From NCBI RefSeq assembly GCF_000622005.1, contig NZ_JHWV01000007.1, positions 92,732 to 156,731 of the forward strand: a stretch of DNA of 64,000 nucleotides, in the 5' to 3' direction. The notes under the pieces were generated by a model. It saw only the letters and a list, made by a program, of their open reading frames with translations. It did not search any database and had not been told where the DNA came from. The DNA is from Anaerovibrio sp. RM50 (GTDB lineage Bacteria > Bacillota > Negativicutes > Selenomonadales > Selenomonadaceae). This document shows, piece after piece, positions 20,103-28,800 of this stretch (the stretch's first letter is position 1; each line of letters opens with the position of its first letter). Position numbers and translations under genes: made by a program.

Positions 20103-20963
20103 TTAATCATTCGGCCACAAGGAACGGAAATTTGTAATCTCCACCTTATTTTCTTCAATCAGCTTAATAATTTCAGGTGAAACCATGGCCCTGTATTCCG
20201 CCTCAAAATCATGGTCCCAACCAGTATCGGGAATTAGCTGCTTATTATCAATACCAGGGTGCATCATAACTTCGGTTGTGCCATTCTTAAGATTCTTAAT
20301 CACAGCCAAAAGTTCATCCTCGGACACCGCCTCCCCCGCCACAATACCGGCAAAATAATCAGGAGAAGCAATATTTCTGCTTTTTGCCTTACTGCCAGAA
20401 ATACGGGCCAGAGTTCCCAGGCCAAAGCGGCCGATAAGCTGTCCAATACCACCAAATTCACCGCTGAAAAGAGGCGCCTTGGGTATACGCACAGCCTTAA
20501 TGCCCGCTTCCTTCACCAGATCAATAACCACATTAATTACCCCGGGCAGGGTGTGCATGTGCTGATGGCTGTCTGCGTGGGTCAGTTCAAGGCCTGTATT
20601 TTGCATTTTTTCCAGCTGGGCGCTGAGCTCAGCCCTAACCTCCTGCATATTCACATGGCCGGAAACCAGCTTCTTTACAAAGGCTGTATGGTCATCAACG
20701 AAGACTCCCTCCTCAGTTACAAGGGAAGGAATCTCATTTGGTGGCAATACGGGATATCCATTTACCAGTGTGAAATGGATTCCAACTCCCAGCTCCGGGT
20801 GCTTTCTGCCAATTTCCACTGCAGAATCGAAGGCCTTTGCTCCGGGCATTAGGGTGGCAGAACGTAAAATGCCCTTTTCCACAGCCTGCTCCACCGCTTT
20901 ATTTATAAGCTCATGCCGACCGAAATCGTCAGCATTAACAATTAATCGCTTCAAAAATCTCAA
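20103..20963 (-). CDS. YdjC/ChbG/HpnK-family carbohydrate deacetylase (NaxD-like)
   Basis: 286 residues. It begins KRLIVNADDFGRHE, the metal-binding Asp-Asp of the YdjC fold, and has GIHFTL (about residue 83) and 'DSHQHMHTLPG' (about 133) supplying the histidine ligands. The family removes N-acetyl groups from sugars. HpnK acts in hopanoid synthesis; Francisella NaxD deacetylates undecaprenyl-phosphate-linked GalNAc before transfer to lipid A. The neighbouring GtrB-like and GT-C-like genes fit the NaxD role better than chitobiose breakdown. Confidence 0.85.
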   Translation of the reverse strand: MRFLKRLIVNADDFGRHELINKAVEQAVEKGILRSATLMPGAKAFDSAVEIGRKHPELGVGIHFTLVNGYPVLPPNEIPSLVTEEGVFVDDHTAFVKKLVSGHVNMQEVRAELSAQLEKMQNTGLELTHADSHQHMHTLPGVINVVIDLVKEAGIKAVRIPKAPLFSGEFGGIGQLIGRFGLGTLARISGSKAKSRNIASPDYFAGIVAGEAVSEDELLAVIKNLKNGTTEVMMHPGIDNKQLIPDTGWDHDFEAEYRAMVSPEIIKLIEENKVEITNFRSLWPND

Positions 20964-21071
20964 TCCAATCTAAAAAACTGTTTTTCACATCAATGTCTAA
21001 CTAAAATATTATACATCACTTAGGCGTATTTTTCTATTTCAGAAAATAATTATCCGCTCCCAAAATCATAA

Positions 21072-21105
21072 AGAAAGGGACGGCCCCACAGCCGCCCCAT
21101 ATAAT
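21072..21105 (-). terminator. Terminator of the miaA-hfq-dut-rarA run
   Basis: A GC-rich minus-strand hairpin (GGGCGGC ... GCCGTCCC) followed by TTTCTTTAT just after the rarA stop. Confidence 0.7.
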
Positions 21106-21118
21106 GTTGCCCCATCTT

Positions 21119-22456
21119 TTATTTGTACCGCTCCGGCCAGCAGGCCTTCAGATATTCGCTGATTCTTCCTTCCCTGCCGTTGGCAGTTGGATGGTAATAT
21201 GTGGTGCCCTTAAGCTTGTTTGGCAGATACTGCTGCTTCACGAAATGATACGGAAAATCATGGGCATATTTATAATTTATACCGTGGCCCAGCTTGGCCG
21301 CCCCCTTGTAATGGGCATCCCTAAGATGCTCCGGCACCGGCCCGCAGTCACGGTGACGCACATCTGCCAAAGCCGCATCAATGGCCAGATAAGCCGCATT
21401 GCTCTTGGGCGCAGAGGCCACGTATGTCACAGCCTCAGCCAAAGGAATCCGTGCCTCCGGCATTCCCACGAACTGTACCGCCTGCACCGCCGCCATGGCC
21501 ACAACCAGGGCAAAGGGGTCAGCATTTCCCACATCCTCGGCGGCACAAATGGCCACTCTGCGGGCAATAAAATTAAGATCCTCCCCCGCAGCCAGCATCC
21601 TTGCCAGATAGTGAATGGCCGCATCGGGGTCACTGCCCCGCATACTCTTTATAAAGGCGGACACAGTATCATAATGGTTGTCTCCCTTTTTGTCGTAGGT
21701 CTGAATCCGCTCCCCCAAAATAGTATGGAGAAGCTCAATATTAATTTCACTGCCGTCCTCAATCATGGCAGCGGCCTGCTCCAAAAGATTCAGGGCCATA
21801 CGGCCGTCCCCTCCGGACAGCTGGGCAATGGCCTCCACAGACTCATCGGTAATGGTAAGATTGCGGGAGCCAAGCCCCCTTTCCTTATCTGAAATGGCCT
21901 GCTGCAGCATGCGCATAAGATCCTTGTCGGAAAGGGCAGAAAGCCGCACTATTCTCACCCGGCTCAAAAGGGCGTGATTTACCTCAAAAAATGGATTTTC
22001 CGTGGTGGCACCAATGAGAATAAGACGTCCATCCTCCACATAGGGAAGAAGCACGTCCTGCTGGCTCTTGTTAAAGCGATGAATCTCATCTATAAATACA
22101 ATTGTGCGTTTCTGGTAGAAACGACGGGCCTCCGCCGCCTCATCCACGATTTTTCTGATATCGCCAATTCCCGCGGATACAGCATTCAGCTTCTTAAAAT
22201 TACTGTTGGTAAGAGTGGCCACCATCTGGGCCAGGGTGGTCTTCCCCGTCCCCGGGGGGCCATAGAGAATCAGGGAAGGAAGCTGGTCCTTCTCAATCAT
22301 TTTTCTAAGGTACTTTCCCTTGCCCACGGCCTCCTCCTGGCCAATAAACTCGTCAAAATTCCGTGGTCTCATGCGCTGGGCCAGTGGCTCATATTTTTTG
22401 CTGTCGCTTTTTTCCGCCGCCGCAAATAAATCCATGCCTAATTCCATACTGCTCAC
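21119..22456 (-). CDS. rarA: Replication-associated recombination ATPase RarA (MgsA)
   Basis: 445 residues. RarA acts at stalled replication forks and is related to clamp-loader ATPases. Walker A GPPGTGKTTLA (about residues 65-75), Walker B FIDEIHRF (about 123) and the sensor 'GATTENPFFEVNHALLSR' are present, followed by the tetramerisation domain 'IKSMRGSDPDAAIHYLARML'. Its first codon directly follows the dut stop. ATG codons four and eight residues in are possible alternative starts. Confidence 0.94.
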   Translation of the reverse strand: MSSMELGMDLFAAAEKSDSKKYEPLAQRMRPRNFDEFIGQEEAVGKGKYLRKMIEKDQLPSLILYGPPGTGKTTLAQMVATLTNSNFKKLNAVSAGIGDIRKIVDEAAEARRFYQKRTIVFIDEIHRFNKSQQDVLLPYVEDGRLILIGATTENPFFEVNHALLSRVRIVRLSALSDKDLMRMLQQAISDKERGLGSRNLTITDESVEAIAQLSGGDGRMALNLLEQAAAMIEDGSEINIELLHTILGERIQTYDKKGDNHYDTVSAFIKSMRGSDPDAAIHYLARMLAAGEDLNFIARRVAICAAEDVGNADPFALVVAMAAVQAVQFVGMPEARIPLAEAVTYVASAPKSNAAYLAIDAALADVRHRDCGPVPEHLRDAHYKGAAKLGHGINYKYAHDFPYHFVKQQYLPNKLKGTTYYHPTANGREGRISEYLKACWPERYK

Positions 22457-22915
22457 TTACTTTCCCGTTGAACCAAAGCCCCCGGTTCTTTCAGCACCCA
22501 CGCCGGCATCATCCCCGTCCACTGTGAGATACTTATAGAAAATCCCTTGGGCCACTCTGGTTCCCTTGGCGATAAAAAATTCCTCATCCCCGTGATTAAT
22601 CAGCGGCACCATAATATGCCCCTCATTTTCGGGATTGTTGTAATAATCGGCGTCAATAATCCCCTGGCTGTTTACGCAGGAGATGCAATTCTTTATGGAA
22701 ATGCCCGAGCGCACGTGAATCCCCAGATACTCATCACTCTGCATATAAGCCTTGAGGCCCGTAGGCACCAGCACCACCTTATGGGGGGCCAGAGTCACGT
22801 CCTCGGCGGCCTCTATGTCATAGCCGGCACTGGAGGCGGTTTTCCTCTTTGGCAGATTTATTTCCTTATTTTCATAGGCACTAACAATCTGAAAGCACCG
22901 AATTTTCTCTGTCAT
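22457..22915 (-). CDS. dut: dUTP diphosphatase
   Basis: 152 residues, a trimeric dUTPase that hydrolyses dUTP to dUMP. Family motifs are in order: AGYDIEAAED (1), RSGISIK (2), QGIIDADYYN (3), GTRVAQGIF (4) and the C-terminal RTGGFGSTGK (5). The YNNPENEGHI insertion resembles the Firmicutes/phage-type form. It sits between hfq (11 bp) and rarA (adjacent). Confidence 0.95.
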   Translation of the reverse strand: MTEKIRCFQIVSAYENKEINLPKRKTASSAGYDIEAAEDVTLAPHKVVLVPTGLKAYMQSDEYLGIHVRSGISIKNCISCVNSQGIIDADYYNNPENEGHIMVPLINHGDEEFFIAKGTRVAQGIFYKYLTVDGDDAGVGAERTGGFGSTGK

Positions 22916-22926
22916 ATTTTAAAAGC

Positions 22927-23184
22927 TCAGTCCTTCTTTTCCGCGTCCTTATCCTTTTCCCCGGTAATATTATCCACAGGACGGCCCATTGTAATGGTGG
23001 AAATTGCATGCTTGTATACCATCTGCTGCTTGCCCAGGGAATCGATAATAACGGTAAAATTATCAAAGCCCTTAACAAAGCCCTTTATCTGAAAGCCGTT
23101 TACCAGATGGATGGAGACCTGAATATTTTCCTTCCGGACCTGATTTAAAATACTGTCCTGTAAATTAATTGCCTTTCCTGTCAT
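22927..23184 (-). CDS. hfq: RNA chaperone Hfq
   Basis: 85 residues with the Sm1 region ([27 protein letters not shown]) and the Sm2 motif YKHAIST. The C-terminal tail is short and charged. It lies 15 bp after miaA, the widely conserved miaA-hfq order. Its presence implies sRNA-mRNA regulation in this organism. Confidence 0.97.
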   Translation of the reverse strand: MTGKAINLQDSILNQVRKENIQVSIHLVNGFQIKGFVKGFDNFTVIIDSLGKQQMVYKHAISTITMGRPVDNITGEKDKDAEKKD

Positions 23185-23199
23185 AAAAACAACCCCCCA

Positions 23200-24129
23200 T
23201 TATCCTTTAAAATATCTTGCTATATTCCAGGAAACATTATCAACAAGTCCCCGACCCCTGTAGAGTGACGGGTGATACCAATGCACATAAGGCATTTTTC
23301 TGTACCATGTAAGCTGCCGTTTGGCAAAGTGTCTGGTACCCTTTTTTATATCATCCGCAGCCTGCTCCAGGGTTCCTGTTCCCTGAACATAATTAACCAT
23401 TTCCTTGTAGCCAATGCCACGCATGGACTGGCTTTCAGGAGATACGCCGCTGTCCAGCAAATGACGGACTTCATCAGCCAGCCCCTGCTGCAGCATTATA
23501 TCAACTCTCCTGTTTATTCTATCATAAAGCTCTCCGCGGTGCCAAATCAGGCCCACCACATACACATCGTAAACCAGCTCGTTTTCCTTTTGGGTGGAAA
23601 TCTGCTCTCCCCCCAGCTGATAAACCTCAAGGGCCCTCATAACCCGTCTGAAATTATTTACGTGAATTCTTTCAGCGGCCTCGGGATTTATTTCCCGCAG
23701 CATATCGTGAAGGTACTGCTTTCCCTTTTCCTCAGCCAGTTTTTCCAGCTTAAGCCTGTACTCATCGTCCCCGGCGGTGTCGTTGAACTGATAGCCCTCC
23801 AGCAGGGACTTTATGTAAAGGCCGGTGCCCCCCGCCAAAATTGGCACCCTTCCCCTATTGTTCAAATCAGTAATAATGGGCTTTACCCTGTCTATGAAAT
23901 CCGCCACATTAAAGGAAGCCTCAGGAGGGAGAATATCAATCATGTGATGAACCACCCCGTCACGCTCCTTCATATCCGGCTTGGCGGCTCCAATATCAAA
24001 ACCGCGATATACCAGCTGGGAATCACCGGAAATAATTTCTGTATTAAATTGCTTGGCCAACTCTATGGAAAGACCGGTCTTCCCTGAGGCAGTAGGCCCC
24101 AGCACCACAATCAATCTTTCTTTCTTCAT
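23200..24129 (-). CDS. miaA: tRNA dimethylallyltransferase
   Basis: 309 residues. It adds the dimethylallyl group to A37 of tRNAs that read UNN codons. It has the P-loop VVLGPTASGKTGLSIELA at the N-terminus, SGDSQLVYRGFDIGAAKP for substrate, 'GGTGLYIKSLLEGY', and 'GIGYKEM' plus RHFAKRQLTWYRK near the C-terminus. It is the first gene of the miaA-hfq-dut-rarA run. Confidence 0.96.
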   Translation of the reverse strand: MKKERLIVVLGPTASGKTGLSIELAKQFNTEIISGDSQLVYRGFDIGAAKPDMKERDGVVHHMIDILPPEASFNVADFIDRVKPIITDLNNRGRVPILAGGTGLYIKSLLEGYQFNDTAGDDEYRLKLEKLAEEKGKQYLHDMLREINPEAAERIHVNNFRRVMRALEVYQLGGEQISTQKENELVYDVYVVGLIWHRGELYDRINRRVDIMLQQGLADEVRHLLDSGVSPESQSMRGIGYKEMVNYVQGTGTLEQAADDIKKGTRHFAKRQLTWYRKMPYVHWYHPSLYRGRGLVDNVSWNIARYFKG

Positions 24130-24179
24130 ACGCTACACACTCTCCAATGAGTATCAGCCATATATACCAGTTATAACAC

Positions 24180-24351
24180 GGAGGAAAACATTTTCGGCTT
24201 CATCACTTCGTCCAAATCAGCATGTACATTAGTTAGTGCTTCTTCGAAGGCGACAAAGTCGCACATACATCGAGGCGAATAATAAATAAGTGCCCATGCT
24301 GAGCCTGCGGCACATGGACTCCGTTCTTGCAGGCGAAAACATTTCCCTCCG
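24180..24351. repeat. Dispersed repeat, module 1, copy A
   Basis: Shares most of its length with 28801-28923. It contains a GCGAC-AAA-GTCGC hairpin and a GCCTGC (24303-24308) / GCAGGC (24329-24334) stem. Its ends, around 24180-24198 and 24333-24351, are imperfect inverted repeats (15 of 19 positions). There is no coding capacity. It lies between miaA and asd just upstream of module 2. Confidence 0.7.
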
Positions 24352-24364
24352 CTTTAATAAAATG

Positions 24365-24548
24365 CGGGTGGCATGGGATAAGGACATGAAGCATGCTGAG
24401 CTCAATATGCCGCATCAGCACTTAATCCATTAAAGCCGATTTGAAGTAGCGGACGGCCGCGAAGCCCGTCCATACTTATTTTAGCCGATAAACATATTGA
24501 TGTGGCACTGCGAAGCAAATGAATGTCCTATCCCATGACAGGCCCCGT
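24365..24548 (+). repeat. Structured dispersed repeat, module 2, copy A
   Basis: 184 bp aligning without gaps to 28985-29168 (16 differences, about 91% identity). Nested helices: CATGGGATA+GGACAT (24372-24387) with ATGTCC+TATCCCATG (24523-24537); TGCCGCATCA (24408-24417) with TGATGTGGCA (24498-24507), including one G-U; and GGACGG/CCGTCC (24451-24456, 24466-24471). The base pairs differ between copies in a compensatory way, and the G-U works only if plus is the RNA strand. Possible structured RNA or mobile palindromic repeat. Confidence 0.75.
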
Positions 24549-24586
24549 ATAAAATTTTACGGGGGAAAATGTTTCCCTCCGCTTTT

Positions 24587-24636
24587 AAAACAAAATGGCT
24601 GCTGCTCATAATGATACACCACAAGCAACAGCCACG
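24587..24636 (-). terminator. Terminator of asd
   Basis: On the minus strand TGGCTGTTGCT pairs with AGCAGCAGCCA (one U-G), followed by TTTTGTTTT. It is 14 bp after the asd stop. Confidence 0.6.
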
Positions 24637-24649
24637 CAATTATACAATT

Positions 24650-25687
24650 TTATTTCTTGATCATATCATGCTCCATCATGTACTCCGCAATCTGGAGAGC
24701 ATTCAGTGCAGCACCCTTGCGGATCTGGTCACCGCATACCCAGAAATTAAGGCCATGCTCAATGGAATAATCCTTGCGGATACGTCCCACCTCCACATCG
24801 TCCTTGCCGGAGGTCTCCAGAGGCATTGGATACTCCTGCTCATCTGGATTGTCCCGCAAAATAACACCAGGGAACTTGGCCAGAACCTCACGGGCCTTCT
24901 CCACGGATACCTCGTCCTCAAACTCCACGTTTACGGACTCGGCATGGCTGCGATATACAGGAACGCGGATAGTTGTTGCAGTAATGCGCATATCCTGATC
25001 GTTCATAATTTTCTTGGTCTCGTCGATCATCTTCATCTCTTCCTTGGTGTAGAGATTTTCCTTGAAGACATCGATCTGAGGAATGAGATTGAAGGCAATC
25101 TGATAATGCTTCTTAAGGGCTGCACCAGGAAGAATATTGGCAACAACCTCCTTGCCATCGTTAATATCCTTCACCTGCTGCTCCAGCTCAGCCATGGCTT
25201 CCTTGCCGCCGCCGGATACAGCCTGATAGGTGGAAACAACCACGCGCTTAATCTTGGAAACATCATAAAGAGGCTTTAAAGCCATTACCATAATAATAGT
25301 GGAGCAGTTAGGGTTGGCAATAATGCCCTTATGCCAGGAAATATCCTCTGGATTTACCTCCGGAACAATGAGAGGCACCTCAGGGTCCATACGGAAGGTG
25401 CTGGAATTATCAATAACCACAGCCCCAGCCTTGGCAGCAGCAGGACCAAGGGTCTTGCTGATGGAGCCGCCGGCAAAGAGGGCGATATCCACGTCGTTAA
25501 AGGAGTTCTCAGTGGCTTCCTCCACGGTGTACTCCTTGCCCATGAACTGAATTTTCTTCCCCGCAGAGCGCTTGGAAGCAAGCAGCTTAAGGTTGGCAAA
25601 CGGGAACTTGCGCTCCTCAATGAGATTCAGAAACTCCTGACCAACAGCACCGGTAGCACCAAGAATAGCAACATTATACTTCTTCAT
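24650..25687 (-). CDS. asd: Aspartate-semialdehyde dehydrogenase
   Basis: 345 residues. It reduces beta-aspartyl phosphate to aspartate semialdehyde in the lysine/diaminopimelate, threonine and methionine pathway. The NADP-binding loop ILGATGAVGQEFL is N-terminal, the catalytic Cys is in IIANPNCSTI (about residue 129) and the C-terminal catalytic His in IEHGLNFWVCGDQIRKGAA. The next upstream gene is dapB, so two diaminopimelate-pathway steps are together. Confidence 0.96.
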   Translation of the reverse strand: MKKYNVAILGATGAVGQEFLNLIEERKFPFANLKLLASKRSAGKKIQFMGKEYTVEEATENSFNDVDIALFAGGSISKTLGPAAAKAGAVVIDNSSTFRMDPEVPLIVPEVNPEDISWHKGIIANPNCSTIIMVMALKPLYDVSKIKRVVVSTYQAVSGGGKEAMAELEQQVKDINDGKEVVANILPGAALKKHYQIAFNLIPQIDVFKENLYTKEEMKMIDETKKIMNDQDMRITATTIRVPVYRSHAESVNVEFEDEVSVEKAREVLAKFPGVILRDNPDEQEYPMPLETSGKDDVEVGRIRKDYSIEHGLNFWVCGDQIRKGAALNALQIAEYMMEHDMIKK

Positions 25688-25781
25688 GTTTTGTCTCCCC
25701 TTTAAATGTAATATTCCAATTGTAATATATCAATAAATAGTCAATAACCTATCAAAGCTCAATTCATAAACTCGTCAAGGC

Positions 25782-26573
25782 TTAGTCCATAAACTTGTCC
25801 AAGCCAATTATAAGGCCCTTGTGCCCCAGAATACTCTTGGCCGCAAGGCATACCCCCGGCATAAAGGACTCACGGTTAAGTGAATCGTGGCGAATGGTCA
25901 GTGTCTGGCCAAGACCGCCGAAAATAACCTCCTGATGGGCCACATAACCCGGCAGACGTACGCTGTGAATGTGCATACCATCCACATCTGCACCACGGGC
26001 ACCAGCCACCTTTTCCTTCTCGTTTGGATTGCCCTGAACATGGGCCTTTCTCACCTCGGAAATAAGGGCCGCAGTCTGAAGTGCAGTACCGGATGGGGCA
26101 TCCAGCTTCTTGTCGTGGTGAAGCTCTATAATCTCCACCTCCGGCATGTACTTGGCAGCCTGCTTGGCCATCTGCATCATCAAAACAGCGCCAATGGCAA
26201 AATTAGGGGCAATAAACACAGGGGTGTCATTGGCCTCAGCCAATTTACCCAGCTCCTGCTTCTGCTCATCAGAGAGGCCTGTGGTTCCAATTACAGGAGC
26301 CACCTTGTTCTTAAGTGCCACCTGGGCACTGCCAAATACCACATCGGGAATAGTAAAATCCACCATAACCTGTGGCTTTACACTATCTATTGTGGACTGT
26401 AAATCCCTGGTGAAGCTGACGCCGCATTTAGGAAGGCCAACAGTCTCCCCCGCGTCTCCCTCACCAACTATATCAACGGCACCTACCAGCTCCAGGTCCT
26501 TATCCTCAAGAACAGCCTTTACAACAGCCTGACCCATGCGGCCGTAAGCGCCATTTACCAATACCTTTATCAA
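25782..26573 (-). CDS. dapB: 4-hydroxy-tetrahydrodipicolinate reductase
   Basis: 263 residues, the DapB step of lysine and peptidoglycan diaminopimelate synthesis. NAD(P) loop VNGAYGRMGQAV, 'GTTGLSDEQKQEL', the catalytic/substrate region 'EIIELHHDKKLDAPSGTAL' (about residue 150) and 'VRLPGYVAHQEVIFGGLGQ' are all intact. It has its own promoter and precedes asd by 94 bp. Its last codons are partly repeated in the DNA just past the stop. Confidence 0.96.
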   Translation of the reverse strand: MIKVLVNGAYGRMGQAVVKAVLEDKDLELVGAVDIVGEGDAGETVGLPKCGVSFTRDLQSTIDSVKPQVMVDFTIPDVVFGSAQVALKNKVAPVIGTTGLSDEQKQELGKLAEANDTPVFIAPNFAIGAVLMMQMAKQAAKYMPEVEIIELHHDKKLDAPSGTALQTAALISEVRKAHVQGNPNEKEKVAGARGADVDGMHIHSVRLPGYVAHQEVIFGGLGQTLTIRHDSLNRESFMPGVCLAAKSILGHKGLIIGLDKFMD

Positions 26574-26632
26574 CGCAAACCCCTCCGTTAATTATGATTG
26601 TCCACTGCTGACGCATATAGACATCACATATT

Positions 26633-26661
26633 ATTTTATATACAATAATACTGTTTGGCAA
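26633..26661 (-). promoter_or_regulatory. Promoter of dapB
   Basis: Minus-strand TTGCCA (26656-26661) and TAAAAT (26633-26638) with 17 bp between them, 60 bp before the dapB start. No lysine riboswitch fits in this short leader. Confidence 0.55.
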
Positions 26662-26774
26662 GAAGTTTTTGTATTTTTTCCATTCACAATATACATATGT
26701 CTACAAATACGCAATTCAAGTTACACTATTTTGTGCATTTTGTGACTTAACCATATGGAAAGGTGGAGCAAAAT

Positions 26775-27569
26775 TTGAAAATTAATCTTCCCCAGCTGTA
26801 TTTCAGCAAGCTAATGCGGGCCATTACAGAATTTGAGCTCATTGAAAACGGGGACAATATAATGATCGGCGTATCCGGGGGCAAGGACAGCATCTTTTTG
26901 GCCTACGCCATGGCCATGATGAAAATGCGACTAAAAAAGGACTTCAATTTAAAGGCCGTTACCATAAACCCCATGTTTTCTGATAACTTCGGCGAAGGAG
27001 TTGAGCGCATCAGAGCCTTTATGAAGGAGCTTGACATTCCCTTTGATACCATTGATGTTGACATTGCAGGAACCATTGAGGCCCAAAAGGGCAAGGACCC
27101 GTGTTACTCCTGTGCCTTCTTCAGAAGGGGTGCCGTAAATCGCTTTGCCAAGGAGCATGGTTGTAACAAGGTGGCCTACGCCCATCACCACGACGATGCG
27201 GTGGAAACCTTCTTCATGAGTCTGCTGTACTCCGGGCAGATTCATACCTTTACACCAAAAACATACCTGGATAAGATGGACGTTACCGTAATCCGCCCCC
27301 TGGTGTACTTCAGGGAGCAGGAAATCATCGATGCCATTCAGTACCACGGCTTCCAGCCAGTGGCCTCCCCCTGTCCTTATGACGGTCACACCATACGCCA
27401 GACAGTAAAGGAGCTTATAGCCTCCATGAGCAAGGACAACCCACAGCTATATCCTCATCTGGCCTCTGCCATGAGGGAAAACGCCGTAGGGGAGCTGTGG
27501 CCCGCCGCCAAAAACCGCAAGGAAATGCAAAAGGCCTACTACAGCTACATGTACGGGGCTGATAAATAG
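26775..27569 (+). CDS. TtcA-like tRNA thiolation ATPase
   Basis: 264 residues from a TTG at 26775, chosen because AGGTGGAG is six bases upstream; a GTG at 26763 lies inside that signal. It is an ATP-pyrophosphatase with the PP-loop GVSGGKDSI (about residue 38) and a CYSC pair (about 115) plus a later SPCPYDG Cys pair, the iron-sulfur and thiol residues of the TtcA family, which makes 2-thiocytidine in tRNA. It is short for TtcA, so it may be one of the TtcA-like relatives found in Firmicutes. It stands alone with a terminator. Confidence 0.85.
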   Translation: MKINLPQLYFSKLMRAITEFELIENGDNIMIGVSGGKDSIFLAYAMAMMKMRLKKDFNLKAVTINPMFSDNFGEGVERIRAFMKELDIPFDTIDVDIAGTIEAQKGKDPCYSCAFFRRGAVNRFAKEHGCNKVAYAHHHDDAVETFFMSLLYSGQIHTFTPKTYLDKMDVTVIRPLVYFREQEIIDAIQYHGFQPVASPCPYDGHTIRQTVKELIASMSKDNPQLYPHLASAMRENAVGELWPAAKNRKEMQKAYYSYMYGADK

Positions 27570-27574
27570 CCATA

Positions 27575-27603
27575 AAAGACTCCCGTTTAACGGGAGTTTT
27601 TTT
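27575..27603 (+). terminator. Terminator of the ttcA-like gene
   Basis: ACTCCCGTT-T-AACGGGAGT (27579-27597) followed by seven Ts. The same arms recur at 28949-28970. Confidence 0.85.
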
Positions 27604-27616
27604 ATAAATATAAACA

Positions 27617-27640
27617 GGTGGCATGGGATAAAGACATGAA
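27617..27640 (+). repeat. Truncated copy of structured repeat module 2
   Basis: 24 bases matching the first part of module 2 (GGTGGCATGGGATAA then GACATGAA) with one difference, after which similarity stops. A different GC hairpin (CCGGGAGCTG ... CCCCCGG) follows. As in the copy at 28985, it sits shortly after an ACTCCCGTT/AACGGGAGT hairpin. Confidence 0.5.
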
Positions 27641-27694
27641 AATACCGGGAGCTGAATATATTCTCCAGCCCCCGGCTAAATGTATAACTAAATA

Positions 27695-28516
27695 TCACTG
27701 TACAGATGTACAGGCCTCCATTTCCTTCTTAAACTCATCTAAGGTCATGCCGACCTTATCCGCAGCTACTTGTTCAGATATTGTTCCGTCCTTGAGAAGG
27801 TCAATTGCAAGCTTTAGTTTTCCTCTTTTCTCTCCACGGGCTTCTCTCCTTGCAGCATATTTTTCAGCAAATTCTTCCAAAATTTTACACACTTTGGCCA
27901 CCCCCTCATCGGTCTCTTTCAAATATCTCATTCTATCAGCCAGTATGGACGACTTCATTTTACCGGCTTTAAGGCATTTAAAATCTCTTAACATCTGTCC
28001 CAATTCAGTGTTAATATCGTCATATTCCCCATTAACATAAATAATATGTGCTCCATCCTCGAAGCTTTTTTCCGTTTCCTCTATCTTTCTGTTAATGTGA
28101 TACAATGGTTCGTTTTGTTCCAAAACATCCTTTGCAGTGATGAAGATAACATAAGTTTCCGGCAGATCTGACCAATCGGCACCCTTGTTTAAGGATCGAT
28201 AGTCCATCATACTGCTGTTATAACGGGCTCGTCTCGGTATAGCTCCATCATTGTCGTTTTGGACTTCAAAATCATACTCCCGTCCTTCATTGTCAGTTGC
28301 GAATACATCAAAGCGTACACCTCTGGCATAAAGATTTGGAATGCTATGTTGGGTCTCAATTCTATTGATAACCAAGTCATTCCTCTCCATGATAACATTT
28401 AAAACATAGGTCATACCCTCAATGTTATCTGCCATAAAGCAGTTGAAGAAGGTATCATCCATAAGACAAAACCTCTGGACTGCTTCCAACAGTTCCTGCC
28501 TCTCCTCTTCTTCCAT
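27695..28516 (-). CDS. PD-(D/E)XK nuclease/transposase-family protein (Rpn/PF12784-like)
   Basis: 273 residues. The N-terminal 150 residues match the Rpn / PD-(D/E)XK transposase family: 'LMDDTFFNCFM', then RFDVFATDNEGREYDFEVQ, which supplies the Asp and Glu-x-Gln of the nuclease core (about residues 69-85), and 'RARYNSSMMDYRSL'. The C-terminus is a charged helical tail (RREARGEKRGKLKLA) and a short 'VAADKVGMTLDEFKKEM' segment. Such genes are usually multicopy and move horizontally, and some Rpn proteins promote recombination. It is flanked on both sides by the repeat family described here. Confidence 0.8.
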   Translation of the reverse strand: MEEEERQELLEAVQRFCLMDDTFFNCFMADNIEGMTYVLNVIMERNDLVINRIETQHSIPNLYARGVRFDVFATDNEGREYDFEVQNDNDGAIPRRARYNSSMMDYRSLNKGADWSDLPETYVIFITAKDVLEQNEPLYHINRKIEETEKSFEDGAHIIYVNGEYDDINTELGQMLRDFKCLKAGKMKSSILADRMRYLKETDEGVAKVCKILEEFAEKYAARREARGEKRGKLKLAIDLLKDGTISEQVAADKVGMTLDEFKKEMEACTSVQ

Positions 28517-28702
28517 AAAACTATCACCGCTTTCTGTGATTATACCATAAATATTATCTTTCTTCTATTATGGTTCTCCTATTCTTTATATTAATAATAA
28601 CATATATTATATGGTAATACAATATTTATTTATGTGATAATATCGTATTACTTAATATTATAATGAGTGTGTGTTAAATATTCAAAATTAGATGTAGACA
28701 TA

Positions 28703-28737
28703 AAAAAGGGCCTGTCCCATGTGAAAGGACCCCATAA
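28703..28737 (-). terminator. Terminator-like hairpin downstream of the EAL gene
   Basis: On the minus strand GGGGTCCT and AGGCCC arms are followed by TTTTTT. A transcript from the EAL gene would run through the whole repeat region before reaching it. Confidence 0.5.
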
Positions 28738-28800
28738 CTGCAATTACTATTTAAATATGCCAGAAATAAAATACCTGCCACATTGAATGTAATGCAGCAG

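Noticed and set aside
24233..24421. 62-codon frame across the dispersed repeat (also seen at 28747-28944 and 28931-29128)
   Set aside because: It arises from the repeat; frames differ between copies and the base differences follow RNA pairing, not codons.
26574..26762. Lysine riboswitch for dapB
   Set aside because: Promoter -10 is about 60 bp before the start, so the leader is too short.
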